This document shows, one piece after another, positions 1-8,595 of a stretch of 64,000 nt of DNA. The notes beneath the pieces were generated by a model. The model was not told the DNA's origin. It made no database searches and saw only the letters and a list, made by a program, of their open reading frames with translations. The DNA is from Phycisphaerales bacterium (GTDB lineage: Bacteria; Planctomycetota; Phycisphaerae; Phycisphaerales; SM1A02). The translations under genes and the position numbers were made by a program. How positions within the stretch are numbered: position 1 is the first letter of the stretch; every line of letters starts with the position of its first letter. The stretch is taken from assembly GCA_009691725.1 (NCBI GenBank), contig SIAP01000005.1, positions 1 through 64,000 of the forward strand, given 5' to 3'.

Positions 1-335
1 CAGAACGACTCGATCTCTTTCGGCGTGCCGGGCTCTTGACCTCCAAAGTCGTTGCTCGGGACGCCGATCACGACAACTCCCTTCGGTTTCATCTCGTCAT
101 ACAACTTTTGGAGTTCGACATACTGCGGCGTGTAGCCGCACTTGCTTGCAACGTTTACAACCACCACCACTTTCCCCTTGAACTGCGCAAGGTCAAACGC
201 CGTGCCATCCAAACGCCTGGTCTCAATCGAGTACATGGTCTTGCCCTTCCACTTCTCCACATGGTGTGGTGTCTGCACAACGCTCTGCGCGAAGCCCAGT
301 CCGACACTTGCCGCCAATAGCATCGTCCGAATCAT
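1..335 (-). CDS. Glutathione peroxidase family protein, C-terminus cut by window edge
   Basis: Thiol peroxidase of the glutathione peroxidase family; these reduce peroxides with thioredoxin or glutathione. Reading from the ATG at 335 gives a hydrophobic N-terminus typical of an exported protein (MIRTMLLAASVGLGFAQS), then the family signatures NVASKCGYTPQY, holding the peroxidatic Cys, and GVPSNDFGGQEPG. The second signature normally reads GFPCNQF, so its Cys is Ser here, a common variant. About 111 residues are visible and the rest lies beyond position 1. It starts 4 bp after the glmS stop on the same strand, so co-transcription is likely. Family assignment is firm; export and the choice of thiol reductant are inferred. 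Confidence 0.88.
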   Translation of the reverse strand, partial: MIRTMLLAASVGLGFAQSVVQTPHHVEKWKGKTMYSIETRRLDGTAFDLAQFKGKVVVVVNVASKCGYTPQYVELQKLYDEMKPKGVVVIGVPSNDFGGQEPGTPKEIESF

Positions 336-339
336 CGCA

Positions 340-2175
340 TCACTCGACCGTCACGCTCTTTGCCAGATTGCGCGGCTTGTCGACATCTTTCCCGCGCAGC
401 ACGGCAGCGTGATATGCCAGCAATTGCAGCGGAATCACCGAGAGAAGAGGCTGCAACTGCTCGATGACATCCGGCACATAAAACACATCTTCAGCGACCG
501 TACGGATGTGCTCATCGCCTTCGGTGGCGACAGCGATCACGTGCCCTCCGCGACTGCGCACTTCCGAGATATTGCCGAGCACCTTTTCGTACTGCGAGTT
601 TCGCGTCGCGACAAAGACGACTGGCATGCCCTGATCGATCAGCGCGATGGGACCATGCTTCATCTCTGCGGATGGCATGCCCTCCGCGTGGATGTATGAA
701 ATCTCCTTGAGCTTCAGCGCGCCTTCGAGTGCCACCGGATAGTTCACCCCCCGACCAAGGAAGAGCCAGTTCTCGCGTTCGACATAACGCGCAGTTGCCT
801 TGCAGATCACATCACTCGTTTCGAGAATGCGTTGAATCTTGTCGGGCACACCAGCCATCTCCTTGATGAACGACGTGACATACTCCTGGCTGAGAAATCT
901 GCGACGACCGATGTAGAGCGACAACATGGCGAGCGCGGTGATCTGTCCCGTGAATGCCTTCGTGCTTGCCACCCCAATCTCTGGACCAACTCGCAGATAC
1001 ACACCAGCATCGGTTTCGCGTGCGATCGTTGACCCAACCACATTCACAACGCCGAGCGCGAGCGCGCCGCGCTGCTTCGCTTCTTGCAGCGCTGCGAGCG
1101 TGTCGGCGGTCTCGCCCGACTGGCTGACTGCAATCACTGCCGTTCCAAAGTCGACGATTGGATTGCGGTATCGGAATTCGCTGGCGTAGTCATGCTCCGC
1201 AGCAATCTTGGCAAGGTCCTCCATCAAGTACTTGCCGACCATGCTGGCGTGGAAGGCTGTGCCCTGCCCGACCATCACGATGCGCTTCGCATTGGCGAGT
1301 GTGCGAGCGTGTTCGGCGATCCCACCAAGCACGATCGATCCCGTGCGCTCGTCGATGCGACCTTGCATCGTCATGCGCAGCGAGCGCGGCTGCTCAAAAA
1401 TCTCTTTGAGCATGTAGTGCTCGTAGGGACCGAGGTCGATTTCGGCGAGTTCGAATTCCAGTTCGCGCACCTCCGTGGTGAAAGCGACATTGTCGATCGT
1501 GGCGGTGCGGAATGCATCGCGGGTCAGCTTGGCCACGGTGAAGTCTGGCAATGTGAACGCCTGCGTGGTGTGTGCCACGATCGCGCTCGAATCGCTCGCG
1601 ACGATGTACTCCCCGTTGCCGACTCCAACCATCAACGGCGATCCCTTTCGGGCAACGACCAGGGTGTCTGGCTCTTTGGTGCAGATCACTGCGATCGCGT
1701 ATGCGCCGGTGACTTCGCGCAGCGCCGCTTGCACTGCCTTCTCCAAGTCACCGTGGTAGAGCTCCCCGATCAGGTGAGAGAGCACCTCGGTGTCAGTCTC
1801 GCTGGTGAAAGTATGTCCTTTTTCCTCCAAATACTTCTTTAGTACCGAGTAATTCTCGATGATCCCGTTGTGGATGATCGCGATCCCATGGCCAGCGCGT
1901 GCGTCATCGCGGTGCGGATGCGCATTCGCTTCGGTCACTCCGCCGTGCGTTGCCCAGCGGGTATGGGCGATCCCGACGGTGCCGGTCAGACCATCAACCT
2001 GACTGAGTTTCTCTTCGAGTGCGCGAACGCGACCGATCGCCTTGCAGATGTGGAGCCCATGGTTCATCACTCCAACTCCGGCGGAGTCGTAGCCGCGGTA
2101 CTCCAAGCGCTTCAATCCCTCGAGCAAGATTGGGAGTGCTTGTTTGCGACCGATGTAGGCAACGATTCCACACAT
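340..2175 (-). CDS. glmS: Glutamine-fructose-6-phosphate aminotransferase (isomerizing)
   Basis: Cytosolic enzyme that makes glucosamine-6-phosphate from fructose-6-phosphate and glutamine, the first step to UDP-GlcNAc for peptidoglycan and other aminosugar polymers. The 611 residues match the family length. The N-terminal class II glutaminase domain begins MCGIVAYIG with nucleophile Cys2 and contains HTRWATHG and HNGIIENY. Two SIS sugar-isomerase domains follow from about residue 280 (SQSGETADT; STKAFTGQ), and the protein ends in the characteristic LAKSVTVE. An AGGAG-like site lies about 10 bases before the ATG. The glutathione peroxidase gene follows 4 bp downstream. I see no glmS ribozyme in the 133-bp upstream gap. 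Confidence 0.98.
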   Translation of the reverse strand: MCGIVAYIGRKQALPILLEGLKRLEYRGYDSAGVGVMNHGLHICKAIGRVRALEEKLSQVDGLTGTVGIAHTRWATHGGVTEANAHPHRDDARAGHGIAIIHNGIIENYSVLKKYLEEKGHTFTSETDTEVLSHLIGELYHGDLEKAVQAALREVTGAYAIAVICTKEPDTLVVARKGSPLMVGVGNGEYIVASDSSAIVAHTTQAFTLPDFTVAKLTRDAFRTATIDNVAFTTEVRELEFELAEIDLGPYEHYMLKEIFEQPRSLRMTMQGRIDERTGSIVLGGIAEHARTLANAKRIVMVGQGTAFHASMVGKYLMEDLAKIAAEHDYASEFRYRNPIVDFGTAVIAVSQSGETADTLAALQEAKQRGALALGVVNVVGSTIARETDAGVYLRVGPEIGVASTKAFTGQITALAMLSLYIGRRRFLSQEYVTSFIKEMAGVPDKIQRILETSDVICKATARYVERENWLFLGRGVNYPVALEGALKLKEISYIHAEGMPSAEMKHGPIALIDQGMPVVFVATRNSQYEKVLGNISEVRSRGGHVIAVATEGDEHIRTVAEDVFYVPDVIEQLQPLLSVIPLQLLAYHAAVLRGKDVDKPRNLAKSVTVE

Positions 2176-2308
2176 GCTGAGGGACTCCTAGATGACGTGA
2201 AACGAAAGACACTCGCCACGAAGCGAGGCGTAAGGTAGCGTACGCACCCGACGCATCGTATGTGTAGTACGACGCATTGGCAGGAAGCCTTCATCGAGGT
2301 CAAGACGC

Positions 2309-2926
2309 ATGGAAGCGTCGCACACTCCTCTCGACATCACTGATCGCAAGAACGCGATTCGATCGACCATGCGTGCCCGCGTATCGGCGCTCACCGAGAG
2401 CGAGCGCGCAGCGTGGTCGCTTGCGGCGTGTGGTCGAGTGGTCGGATCCGACGCTTTCTACCGGGCAAGCACCGTGATGCTCTACATGCCCATGCGGAGC
2501 GAAGTGGATGTCATTTCGCTGGCGCTCGAGGCATTTCGGCTTGGAAAGACCGTCTGTGTTCCGCACGCCGACGCCGGACGCAAGGCGATGCACGCCATCC
2601 AAATGACATCCTTCGACGATGAATCGATGGATGCCGATTCGCTTGGTGTCCGCGTCCCAAAGTCTGGCAGGCAGATCCCCCACGACTCGATCGATCTCAT
2701 CATCGTCCCAGGCGTTGCATTTGACGCGCGTGGATTTCGACTCGGGCGCGGCGGCGGCTACTACGACCGATACCTCGCACACCTCCCCCGCAGTACAGAC
2801 ACCATCGGCATCTGCTTCGACTGCCAGTTCGTCGATGCGATTCCAACCGAGTCAACTGACATCGCCGTTCAATCGGTGGTCAGCGAGGCTCGACGCGTAC
2901 CGAATGAATCAGATCACACCTCATGA
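2309..2926 (+). CDS. 5-formyltetrahydrofolate cyclo-ligase
   Basis: Converts 5-formyl-THF to 5,10-methenyl-THF using ATP, returning a storage folate to the one-carbon pool. The 205 residues contain an early basic helix (RKNAIRSTMRARVSAL), the substrate region YMPMRSEVD, and the family fingerprint LGRGGGYYDRYL near residue 150. The gene is divergent from glmS across a 133-bp gap that must hold both promoters. Its last 23 bp overlap the preferred start of the following L,D-transpeptidase gene on the same strand, so the two are probably co-transcribed, although their functions are unrelated. Confidence 0.95.
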   Translation: MEASHTPLDITDRKNAIRSTMRARVSALTESERAAWSLAACGRVVGSDAFYRASTVMLYMPMRSEVDVISLALEAFRLGKTVCVPHADAGRKAMHAIQMTSFDDESMDADSLGVRVPKSGRQIPHDSIDLIIVPGVAFDARGFRLGRGGGYYDRYLAHLPRSTDTIGICFDCQFVDAIPTESTDIAVQSVVSEARRVPNESDHTS

Positions 2927-4082
2927 GTCCTCACCAGAAAGCACCACGATGACACTTCCAAGCCAACAGCCACGCACCGCCTCATCAATGGGATTCCTGC
3001 AAGGCGCATATCGCCGCAAATTTTTCCCGATTGCACTCGCGTTGATCGGCGCCGGCGGAGTCGTTGGCGCGACCTACTTCTTTTCACAGGGCACCGACGC
3101 GACACCGACTGCGGACAAGACTGCGACCAACACCGTGCCCCCGACTGTCGTTCCATCGACTCCCGATGCGCAGCCAGAAATGCCTGAAATACAGCCATCT
3201 TCTGCCACCTCCAATGTTGTGATGTCCGCGCCTGCCGTGGCTCCCGCACCGACTTCGATCGCACGCGTGCCCGCGGTGGCAATCGTGGGGCCCGCAGTTG
3301 CATCCTCCGCGCAGCCGACGAATCTGCAATTGCCATCCGCACTTGCGCTCGCAGAGACCGATCCTGTGGCTGCACGACTCGCGCTCACCCAATTGCTCGA
3401 TCGAAACGAGATTGCTCCCACCGATATGGTCGTGACGATGTTTGCGCTTCGGCAGTTGAACGCACAGTTGTTCTACTCGCCAGCGATCGTGGCGAACGAT
3501 CCAACCATGCGCGTCTACACCGTGAAGTCGGGGGACTCGCTCTCCAAGATCGCCAAGAACAACGATGTGCAAGCGGACTGGCGTGTCATTCAGCGCATCA
3601 ACGGAATGCGCAGCGAGAGGTCGCTCCGCGTGGGACAGAAACTGAAACTTCCCGTCTGTGCATTCCATGCAGAGGTCAGCAAGAGCAACTACGAGTTGCG
3701 CATCTACGCCGGCGAGGGTCCAACGCGCGTACTCATCGCGGCGTACACCGTCGGGCTCGGTGAACTCAACTCCACTCCAACGGGCGCATTCATGGTGCGT
3801 CCAAAGAGCAAGCTCATCAATCCGCAGTGGAAGAACCCGCGCACTGGCGAGTCATTCGCACCAGATGATCCAAAGAATCCCATCGGTGAACGATGGATCG
3901 GACTCATCGGAGTCGAAGCGCACAATCAAGGAATCAAGGGGTATGGAATCCACGGCACAATCGAGCAAGCATCGATCGGGCAGCAGGCGTCAATGGGATG
4001 CGTGCGCATGAGCGATGGGGATGTTGAGATGGTGTACGAACTTCTCACCGAGCCCAACAGCACAATCGTGATCGCTCCCTAG
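2904..4082 (+). CDS. LysM and L,D-transpeptidase (YkuD) domain protein
   Basis: Membrane-anchored cell-wall enzyme. A single N-terminal hydrophobic segment (about residues 36-56) is followed by a long Pro/Thr/Ala-rich linker. Next comes a LysM peptidoglycan-binding module (YTVKSGDSLSKIAKNNDV...LRVGQKLKLP), then a C-terminal YkuD domain with the catalytic signature GIHGTIEQASIG...SMGCVRM; the Cys in SMGCVRM is the nucleophile. L,D-transpeptidases make 3-3 cross-links or attach proteins to peptidoglycan. The reading frame is open upstream to 2619, but that part is a shadow of the cyclo-ligase gene. I prefer ATG 2904; ATG 2949 is the main alternative. Its presence supports a peptidoglycan-containing wall. 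Confidence 0.93.
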   Translation: MNQITPHESSPESTTMTLPSQQPRTASSMGFLQGAYRRKFFPIALALIGAGGVVGATYFFSQGTDATPTADKTATNTVPPTVVPSTPDAQPEMPEIQPSSATSNVVMSAPAVAPAPTSIARVPAVAIVGPAVASSAQPTNLQLPSALALAETDPVAARLALTQLLDRNEIAPTDMVVTMFALRQLNAQLFYSPAIVANDPTMRVYTVKSGDSLSKIAKNNDVQADWRVIQRINGMRSERSLRVGQKLKLPVCAFHAEVSKSNYELRIYAGEGPTRVLIAAYTVGLGELNSTPTGAFMVRPKSKLINPQWKNPRTGESFAPDDPKNPIGERWIGLIGVEAHNQGIKGYGIHGTIEQASIGQQASMGCVRMSDGDVEMVYELLTEPNSTIVIAP

Positions 4083-4116
4083 TGATCGAGTTTGGATGAT
4101 CATCCAAACTTGATCA
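4083..4116. terminator. 34-bp palindrome between convergent genes, probable bidirectional terminator
   Basis: From 4083 to 4116 every base pairs with its mirror partner around the 4099/4100 centre, except one G-T pair (4088/4111). The core is AGTTTGGATGATCATCCAAACT. It fills the gap between the stop of the L,D-transpeptidase gene and the end of pdxA. There is no U tract on either side, so it may act as a processing or stabilising hairpin instead of a classical intrinsic terminator. Confidence 0.55.
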
Positions 4117-4127
4117 TTCGCGCGAAT

Positions 4128-5228
4128 TCAATTCCACGGATCGGTCGACGACCACTCGCCGCGCGCTGGCCCATCGAGGTGATGCCCGTGCGCGCGCGCT
4201 GCTCCTGAAGTTCGGGGCGCACGCGCCAACTTTGCGGCAAGAAGCATCGCCTCTTTCATTGCGCCGGCATCCGCTTTGCCCTCCCCCGAGATACCAAACG
4301 CGGTTCCGTGATCTGGGCTCGTCCTCACGATTGAGATACCCAGCGTGACATTGACGGCGCTCTCGAATGCCAAGAGTTTCAGCGGAATCAGTCCCTGGTC
4401 GTGATACATCGCCACCACGAGGTCGTATCGACCGTTCACGGCATCGCGAAAGATGGTGTCTGCAGGCCACGGTCCCGATGCGTCGATCCCTGCGCTGCAT
4501 GCCATTTCGATTGCTGGGCGGATGATGCGATCCTCCTCGTCGCCAAACAGACCTCGTTCACCAGCGTGTGGATTCAGTCCACAGACTGCGATGCGCGGCG
4601 TCGCCACCCCCAGGTCTCTGCAAAGACGATTGCCCAAGTCGATGGGATCGAAGACCCGTCCGATTGTCAGAAGATCGCGAATCGTCATGAGCGGAACATG
4701 CGTTGTCGCCAACGCCACTCGCAACTTTGGCGATGAAAACGCCATGCAGTGACGGCGCGCGCGCGCGCGAAAGGCGAAGAGTTCGGTATGTCCAGGCCAG
4801 CGATACCCAGCGAGAGACCACGACTCCTTGCTGATGGGCGCAGTCACGACGCCCTCAACTCGGCGGGGATCGGATGGAGCGCGCATGGCATCAACGATGG
4901 CAGCCTCCACATAGGACTTGCTTGCGATTCCGCCAACCTTGGAGGGTTCGCGGCGGTCGAACAATCCCAGTACTTGCCCATGATCGATCACGACGTAGTC
5001 CGCATCGATCTCGAATTGCGCCCGCTCGCTCTGAGCAGCGACGCGTAGCCAATCCACGGGCAATCCGCTTTTCTCGGCTGCAACGTGCATGGAGTGGTTC
5101 GATCCATGCACCACCCAACGAGCTGCACGGCGGACAACTGGATCGTTCAACGCCTTCACTGTCACCTCTGCGCCGATCCCAGCTGGATCGCCCAGTGAAA
5201 CTGCGATTGTGGGTCGTGACTGATCCAT
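4128..5228 (-). CDS. pdxA: 4-hydroxythreonine-4-phosphate dehydrogenase
   Basis: NAD-dependent oxidation and decarboxylation of 4-phosphohydroxy-L-threonine in the DXP-dependent route to pyridoxal phosphate (vitamin B6). The 366 residues are slightly longer than the usual ~330, with a tail after LLAAKLARAPRTS. Visible family motifs are SLGDPAGIGAEVTVKAL at the N-terminus, GHTELFA, CGLNPHAGERGLFGDEE, YHDQGLIPLKLLAF and TSPDHGTAFGISG. The conserved His and Asp metal ligands in these motifs are present. It is convergent with the L,D-transpeptidase gene. The upstream 360 bp contains at most a small hypothetical gene, so it may be transcribed alone. Confidence 0.97.
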   Translation of the reverse strand: MDQSRPTIAVSLGDPAGIGAEVTVKALNDPVVRRAARWVVHGSNHSMHVAAEKSGLPVDWLRVAAQSERAQFEIDADYVVIDHGQVLGLFDRREPSKVGGIASKSYVEAAIVDAMRAPSDPRRVEGVVTAPISKESWSLAGYRWPGHTELFAFRARARRHCMAFSSPKLRVALATTHVPLMTIRDLLTIGRVFDPIDLGNRLCRDLGVATPRIAVCGLNPHAGERGLFGDEEDRIIRPAIEMACSAGIDASGPWPADTIFRDAVNGRYDLVVAMYHDQGLIPLKLLAFESAVNVTLGISIVRTSPDHGTAFGISGEGKADAGAMKEAMLLAAKLARAPRTSGAARAHGHHLDGPARGEWSSTDPWN

Positions 5229-5400
5229 GCTGAAATGCTAGCGATCCAATTGTGCAGATTCGGCGGTGGAATGACCGATCCGCCAAAGTAAAGTGATTGC
5301 ACCCATCGTGCCAAACTCGCCACTGTCCAATTCGCCGGGTCCTGAACCGCCAGATCCTCGGTGCTGTCCGCACATGGAGCGCAACGATCATCGGTGTACC

Positions 5401-5589
5401 TCACGATTCGCACTCGGCGAGGTGGAACAGTTGTTCGCCTTCTGCTGCGGTGGGTTTCACGGCTGCGCACTCTTCCACCGCATCAACATGGAGGTGCGAT
5501 TCCGCGAAACTGTTGGCGATCAGCGCACCGGCGGCATGGGTGTCTTGCAACCCAATCGAGTTCCAGAGTTGATGCATCCCACCATCCAT
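5401..5589 (-). CDS. Possible small hypothetical protein
   Basis: A 62-residue open frame on the same strand as pdxA, with unremarkable composition and GC-biased third codon positions like neighbouring genes. Its ATG (5589) interlocks with the xerC start on the other strand (5588); a second Met at 5577 would avoid that. I recognise no domain, signal peptide or membrane segment. The 170 bp between it and pdxA carry nothing I can identify. It may be a real small gene or chance; without homologues I cannot decide. Confidence 0.3.
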   Translation of the reverse strand: MDGGMHQLWNSIGLQDTHAAGALIANSFAESHLHVDAVEECAAVKPTAAEGEQLFHLAECES

Positions 5590-6619
5590 GGAAACACCAC
5601 CAGTCGCAGCCCGAAAATTCCGTGACTTTCTGGCGTTCTGCCGGATTGAGTGCGGACTCGCACCCCTGACGCTTGAAGCGTATGGGCGCGATCTTGGTCA
5701 GCTCGCCACCTATCTGCACGATCGCGGCAACGCCGATCCATCCACTGCGTCGATGGGTGATCTGACCAATCATGTGCGATGGCTTTCGCGCGAATGCGAA
5801 TATGAAGCGACGACAGTCACGCGCCACCTGGCCACCATTCGAGTGTTCTTTCGATGGCTGCATGCGACTGGGGCGATTGCCCGAGATCCTGCGCGATTGC
5901 TCGAACGACCGACCGCGTGGAAACGACTTCCGGGGACGATGACTGCGCGTCAGATGAAGCACTTCGTCGAGTTTCCATCCGCAGAGCATGGACCACTCTG
6001 GCTGCGCGACCGTGCGATGCTGGAGTTGATGTATGGCGGAGGGTTGCGCGCCAGTGAAGTGTGCACCGTGAAGGTCAATGACTTTCACGACACGCTTGGC
6101 GCACTCGCCGTCACAGGGAAAGGCGGCAAGCAGCGCATCGTTCCCATCGGAGTGCCTGCCATCGAATGGACGCGTCGATACCTTCACGAGTGCAGACCAC
6201 ACCTTGCGCGATCGGCGAGCGGTCGCGATGCGTTTCGGTTGCTTTTGTCATTCACAGGGCGCCCACTCGATCGCGTTGCGGTCTGGCAGTTGGTCAAGAA
6301 GATTGCGACCCGCGCCGGGCTCGATAATGTGCATCCACACACGCTGCGTCACTCCTTCGCAACTCACCTCGTGCAGGGCGGAGCTGACTTACGGGTTGTG
6401 CAGGAACTGCTGGGTCACTCGAGTATCACCACCACCCAGGTGTACACCCATGTCACACGCGACCACTTGAAAGATGTGATTGCGAATTGTCATCCACGGG
6501 AAATGACAGTGCGCACGGTCGCTTCTGGCGCGCGGAAGATGGGGGTCACAGGGAAGCCCGCGGGCCGCCGCACCGCGCAACCCCAAGCTCAGCCCAGCGC
6601 CAAACGCCGCGGAAAGTAG
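5588..6619 (+). CDS. Site-specific tyrosine recombinase, XerC/XerD type
   Basis: Tyrosine recombinase of the kind that resolves chromosome dimers at dif with FtsK. 343 residues. The N-terminal SAM-like core-binding domain is about residues 5-90 (FLAFCRIECGLAPLTLEAYGRDL). The catalytic domain has every key residue in order: Arg in YGGGLRASEV, Lys in TGKGGKQR, His-x-x-Arg in HTLRHSFATHL, His in LLGHSSI and nucleophile Tyr in TTTQVYTHV. The extra basic tail after residue 310 (GKPAGRRTAQ...) is unusual. The lack of neighbouring integron or phage genes argues for a housekeeping Xer protein, though I cannot tell XerC from XerD. Its last 31 bp overlap the 3' end of trpS on the other strand. Confidence 0.92.
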   Translation: METPPVAARKFRDFLAFCRIECGLAPLTLEAYGRDLGQLATYLHDRGNADPSTASMGDLTNHVRWLSRECEYEATTVTRHLATIRVFFRWLHATGAIARDPARLLERPTAWKRLPGTMTARQMKHFVEFPSAEHGPLWLRDRAMLELMYGGGLRASEVCTVKVNDFHDTLGALAVTGKGGKQRIVPIGVPAIEWTRRYLHECRPHLARSASGRDAFRLLLSFTGRPLDRVAVWQLVKKIATRAGLDNVHPHTLRHSFATHLVQGGADLRVVQELLGHSSITTTQVYTHVTRDHLKDVIANCHPREMTVRTVASGARKMGVTGKPAGRRTAQPQAQPSAKRRGK

Positions 6620-7704
6620 GCAAGTTTCGTCGCATCCTTGACCATCGCGAGCGTCTCCTCCGCGACGACATTGGCGCGCACACATCCGTCGCGCAGAATG
6701 TCGATGATCAGACCATCGTTGCCCTCATAGATGCTCCGACGGGCGCGCATCGGTTCGAGGAGTTCATTGATCGCCTGTGCAACTTCTTGCTTGACATGAC
6801 CGTCGCCGAGATTGTCCCCGCGTGAGTAGCGGTCCTTCAGTTCTGCAACGCGCGCTGGGTTGGTCACGAACGCATCGACATACTGAAAGAGTGCGTTGTC
6901 GATATTGCCCGGATCGGTCGGACTCTGCCGTCCCGTAAAGATCTTGCCAACCTTCTTCTGTATCTCCTTCGGCGGATCCGCAATAAAGATGGCATTGTTC
7001 AAACTCTTGCTCATCTTGTTCACGCCATCGGTGCCCATCAATCGACCAACGGCGCCGACATCTGCCTGTGGAATTGGAAATGTTCCGCCCAATTGTGGGT
7101 GATCACCATCTTCGGCATGCTCCGACACACCACAGAACACCTGATTGAACCGCCGCGCAACTTCGCGGGTCATCTCAAGGTGCGGAACCTGATCTTCGCC
7201 GACGGGAACGCCGGTTGGTCGAAAGGCGAGGATGTCCGCAGTCTGACCAACGGCGTAGAGCGGGAAGCCGAAGGAATAGGTCTCGCCGAGACCCTTCACC
7301 TTGATTTCATCCTTCAACGTCGGATTGCGCATCACACGATTGAATGGCAGCAACATGGCGAAGAGAAAGGTCAACTCGGCGATCGCAGGAACTTCGCTCT
7401 GCAGAAAGATTGCCGACTTCGTGGGGTCGATTCCCATCGCGAGATAGTCGCGAACAATCTCGATCGAATCGCGTCGGATGTCGGCTGCACGGTCGACGCG
7501 CGTCGTAAAGGCGTGCATGTTTGCGATGATGAAAAAGCAATCATGCGAGGATTGCAATTCCACTCGTCGCTTCACGGATCCAACCCAATGCCCCAGATGC
7601 AGCGTCCCCGTCGGGGTGTCGCCCGTCAGGATGCGGGTCCGTCCTGTCGCACAGGAGAGCGTCGACGATGGCGGAGTTGGGGTTGGCGAATTCGCAGAGT
7701 TCAT
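6589..7704 (-). CDS. trpS: Tryptophanyl-tRNA synthetase
   Basis: Class I aminoacyl-tRNA synthetase charging tRNA-Trp. The 371 residues from the ATG at 7704 include the HIGH-type motif TGTLHLGHWVGS, the Trp-binding region and KMSKS (GVNKMSKSLNNAI). The frame is open upstream to 8268, but the true start is fixed by a 4-bp ATGA overlap with the stop of the upstream CPBP protease gene, which implies translational coupling. The first ~18 residues are a Pro/Thr/Ser-rich extension before the Rossmann core. The 3' end overlaps xerC by 31 bp. Confidence 0.97.
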   Translation of the reverse strand: MNSANSPTPTPPSSTLSCATGRTRILTGDTPTGTLHLGHWVGSVKRRVELQSSHDCFFIIANMHAFTTRVDRAADIRRDSIEIVRDYLAMGIDPTKSAIFLQSEVPAIAELTFLFAMLLPFNRVMRNPTLKDEIKVKGLGETYSFGFPLYAVGQTADILAFRPTGVPVGEDQVPHLEMTREVARRFNQVFCGVSEHAEDGDHPQLGGTFPIPQADVGAVGRLMGTDGVNKMSKSLNNAIFIADPPKEIQKKVGKIFTGRQSPTDPGNIDNALFQYVDAFVTNPARVAELKDRYSRGDNLGDGHVKQEVAQAINELLEPMRARRSIYEGNDGLIIDILRDGCVRANVVAEETLAMVKDATKLAYFPRRLALG

Positions 7705-8513
7705 GCGCGAAAGAACAATATCAGGTTGGCACAATTGAAGAGTGCGTGGGCAGTGATGGGAGCAGCGATGCGGCCGGTCCGTTCCATCAGCCATCCCAGA
7801 ACGATCGCCAGCGCACAGAGTGTTGCAAGGCCCGATGCCATCGCTCCTTCGGTCAATGCGCCGATGTGGATCGCCGCGAACACCAGGCTTGTCGCGATGA
7901 TGGCGACCCATGGTCCGCAGCGCATTCCACGGAGTCCCCGTTGCAATCCACCGCGAAACGCGAACTCTTCCGCAAGAGGCGCGCAAATGGTTGCGACAAG
8001 CACCATCGCGGTTGTGAGGAGTGCGCTGGGCGAAGTTCGCAGCAGGTTGAATGTGGTGTGCCCTTCCAGAGGCTGCACGACCCCTCCGCAGAGGACTTGC
8101 AAAAATGCCGCGAGACTGCCGATCGCCTGCAGCGGGAACCACGCAACCAGTATTGCGATCACGCCGAGCCCGATCGCACGCCCGCCGCTCCACTGCGGTG
8201 ATCCCACAACATGGAGCGCAGGCTGAGCAACGACTCGACGAGCGAACACGATCAGACAGATGGCGCACTGCGTCGCGAATGTGCCAAGCGCGCGGAGGAC
8301 TGTCGCCTCGATTGAGTGATCCTCCACGACGAAGCCCAAGAGATCTCCAAGGAAGATTCCGCCGTAGGGACCAATGAGGAGCAGTGCGACAAAGAGATAG
8401 ATCGATGGGATGGGCTCAAGTGACCACGCGGATCGTTGTGATCGATCAAGCCTCATCGCACGCGCCCCCGCAATGACGCCGATGATGGCCAGCCCAATGC
8501 AGAGTGAAATCAT
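7701..8513 (-). CDS. CPBP (CAAX/Abi) family intramembrane metalloprotease
   Basis: Polytopic membrane protein of about 270 residues with the three CPBP/Abi motifs in the C-terminal half: EEFAFRGGLQRG (EExxxR), FAAIHIG (FxxxH) and HALFN (HxxxN). The Glu and His residues form the metal-dependent active site of this family, which includes Rce1-type proteases. The natural substrate is unknown. I chose ATG 8513, which places a membrane segment (MISLCIGLAIIGVIAG) at the N-terminus and leaves an 83-bp divergent gap to trpC; the longer open frame to 8831 runs inside trpC. The gene is coupled to trpS by ATGA. Confidence 0.88.
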   Translation of the reverse strand: MISLCIGLAIIGVIAGARAMRLDRSQRSAWSLEPIPSIYLFVALLLIGPYGGIFLGDLLGFVVEDHSIEATVLRALGTFATQCAICLIVFARRVVAQPALHVVGSPQWSGGRAIGLGVIAILVAWFPLQAIGSLAAFLQVLCGGVVQPLEGHTTFNLLRTSPSALLTTAMVLVATICAPLAEEFAFRGGLQRGLRGMRCGPWVAIIATSLVFAAIHIGALTEGAMASGLATLCALAIVLGWLMERTGRIAAPITAHALFNCANLILFFRA

Positions 8514-8595
8514 CGGCTCATTCGAGGTGACCTCCTGCCGCACCCCATCGGCAACTTCCCCATTACTCTTGGTCGCCAAGAGCCCAACCGCAACA

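Noticed and set aside
2176-2308. glmS ribozyme
   Set aside because: The 133-bp gap lacks the conserved ribozyme core; planctomycete glmS genes need not carry it.
2619-2903. N-terminal extension of the L,D-transpeptidase
   Set aside because: Lies inside the cyclo-ligase gene in another frame and would precede the membrane anchor with low-complexity sequence.
7093-8226. Long plus-strand ORF (377 codons)
   Set aside because: Antisense to trpS and the CPBP protease, both with unmistakable motifs.
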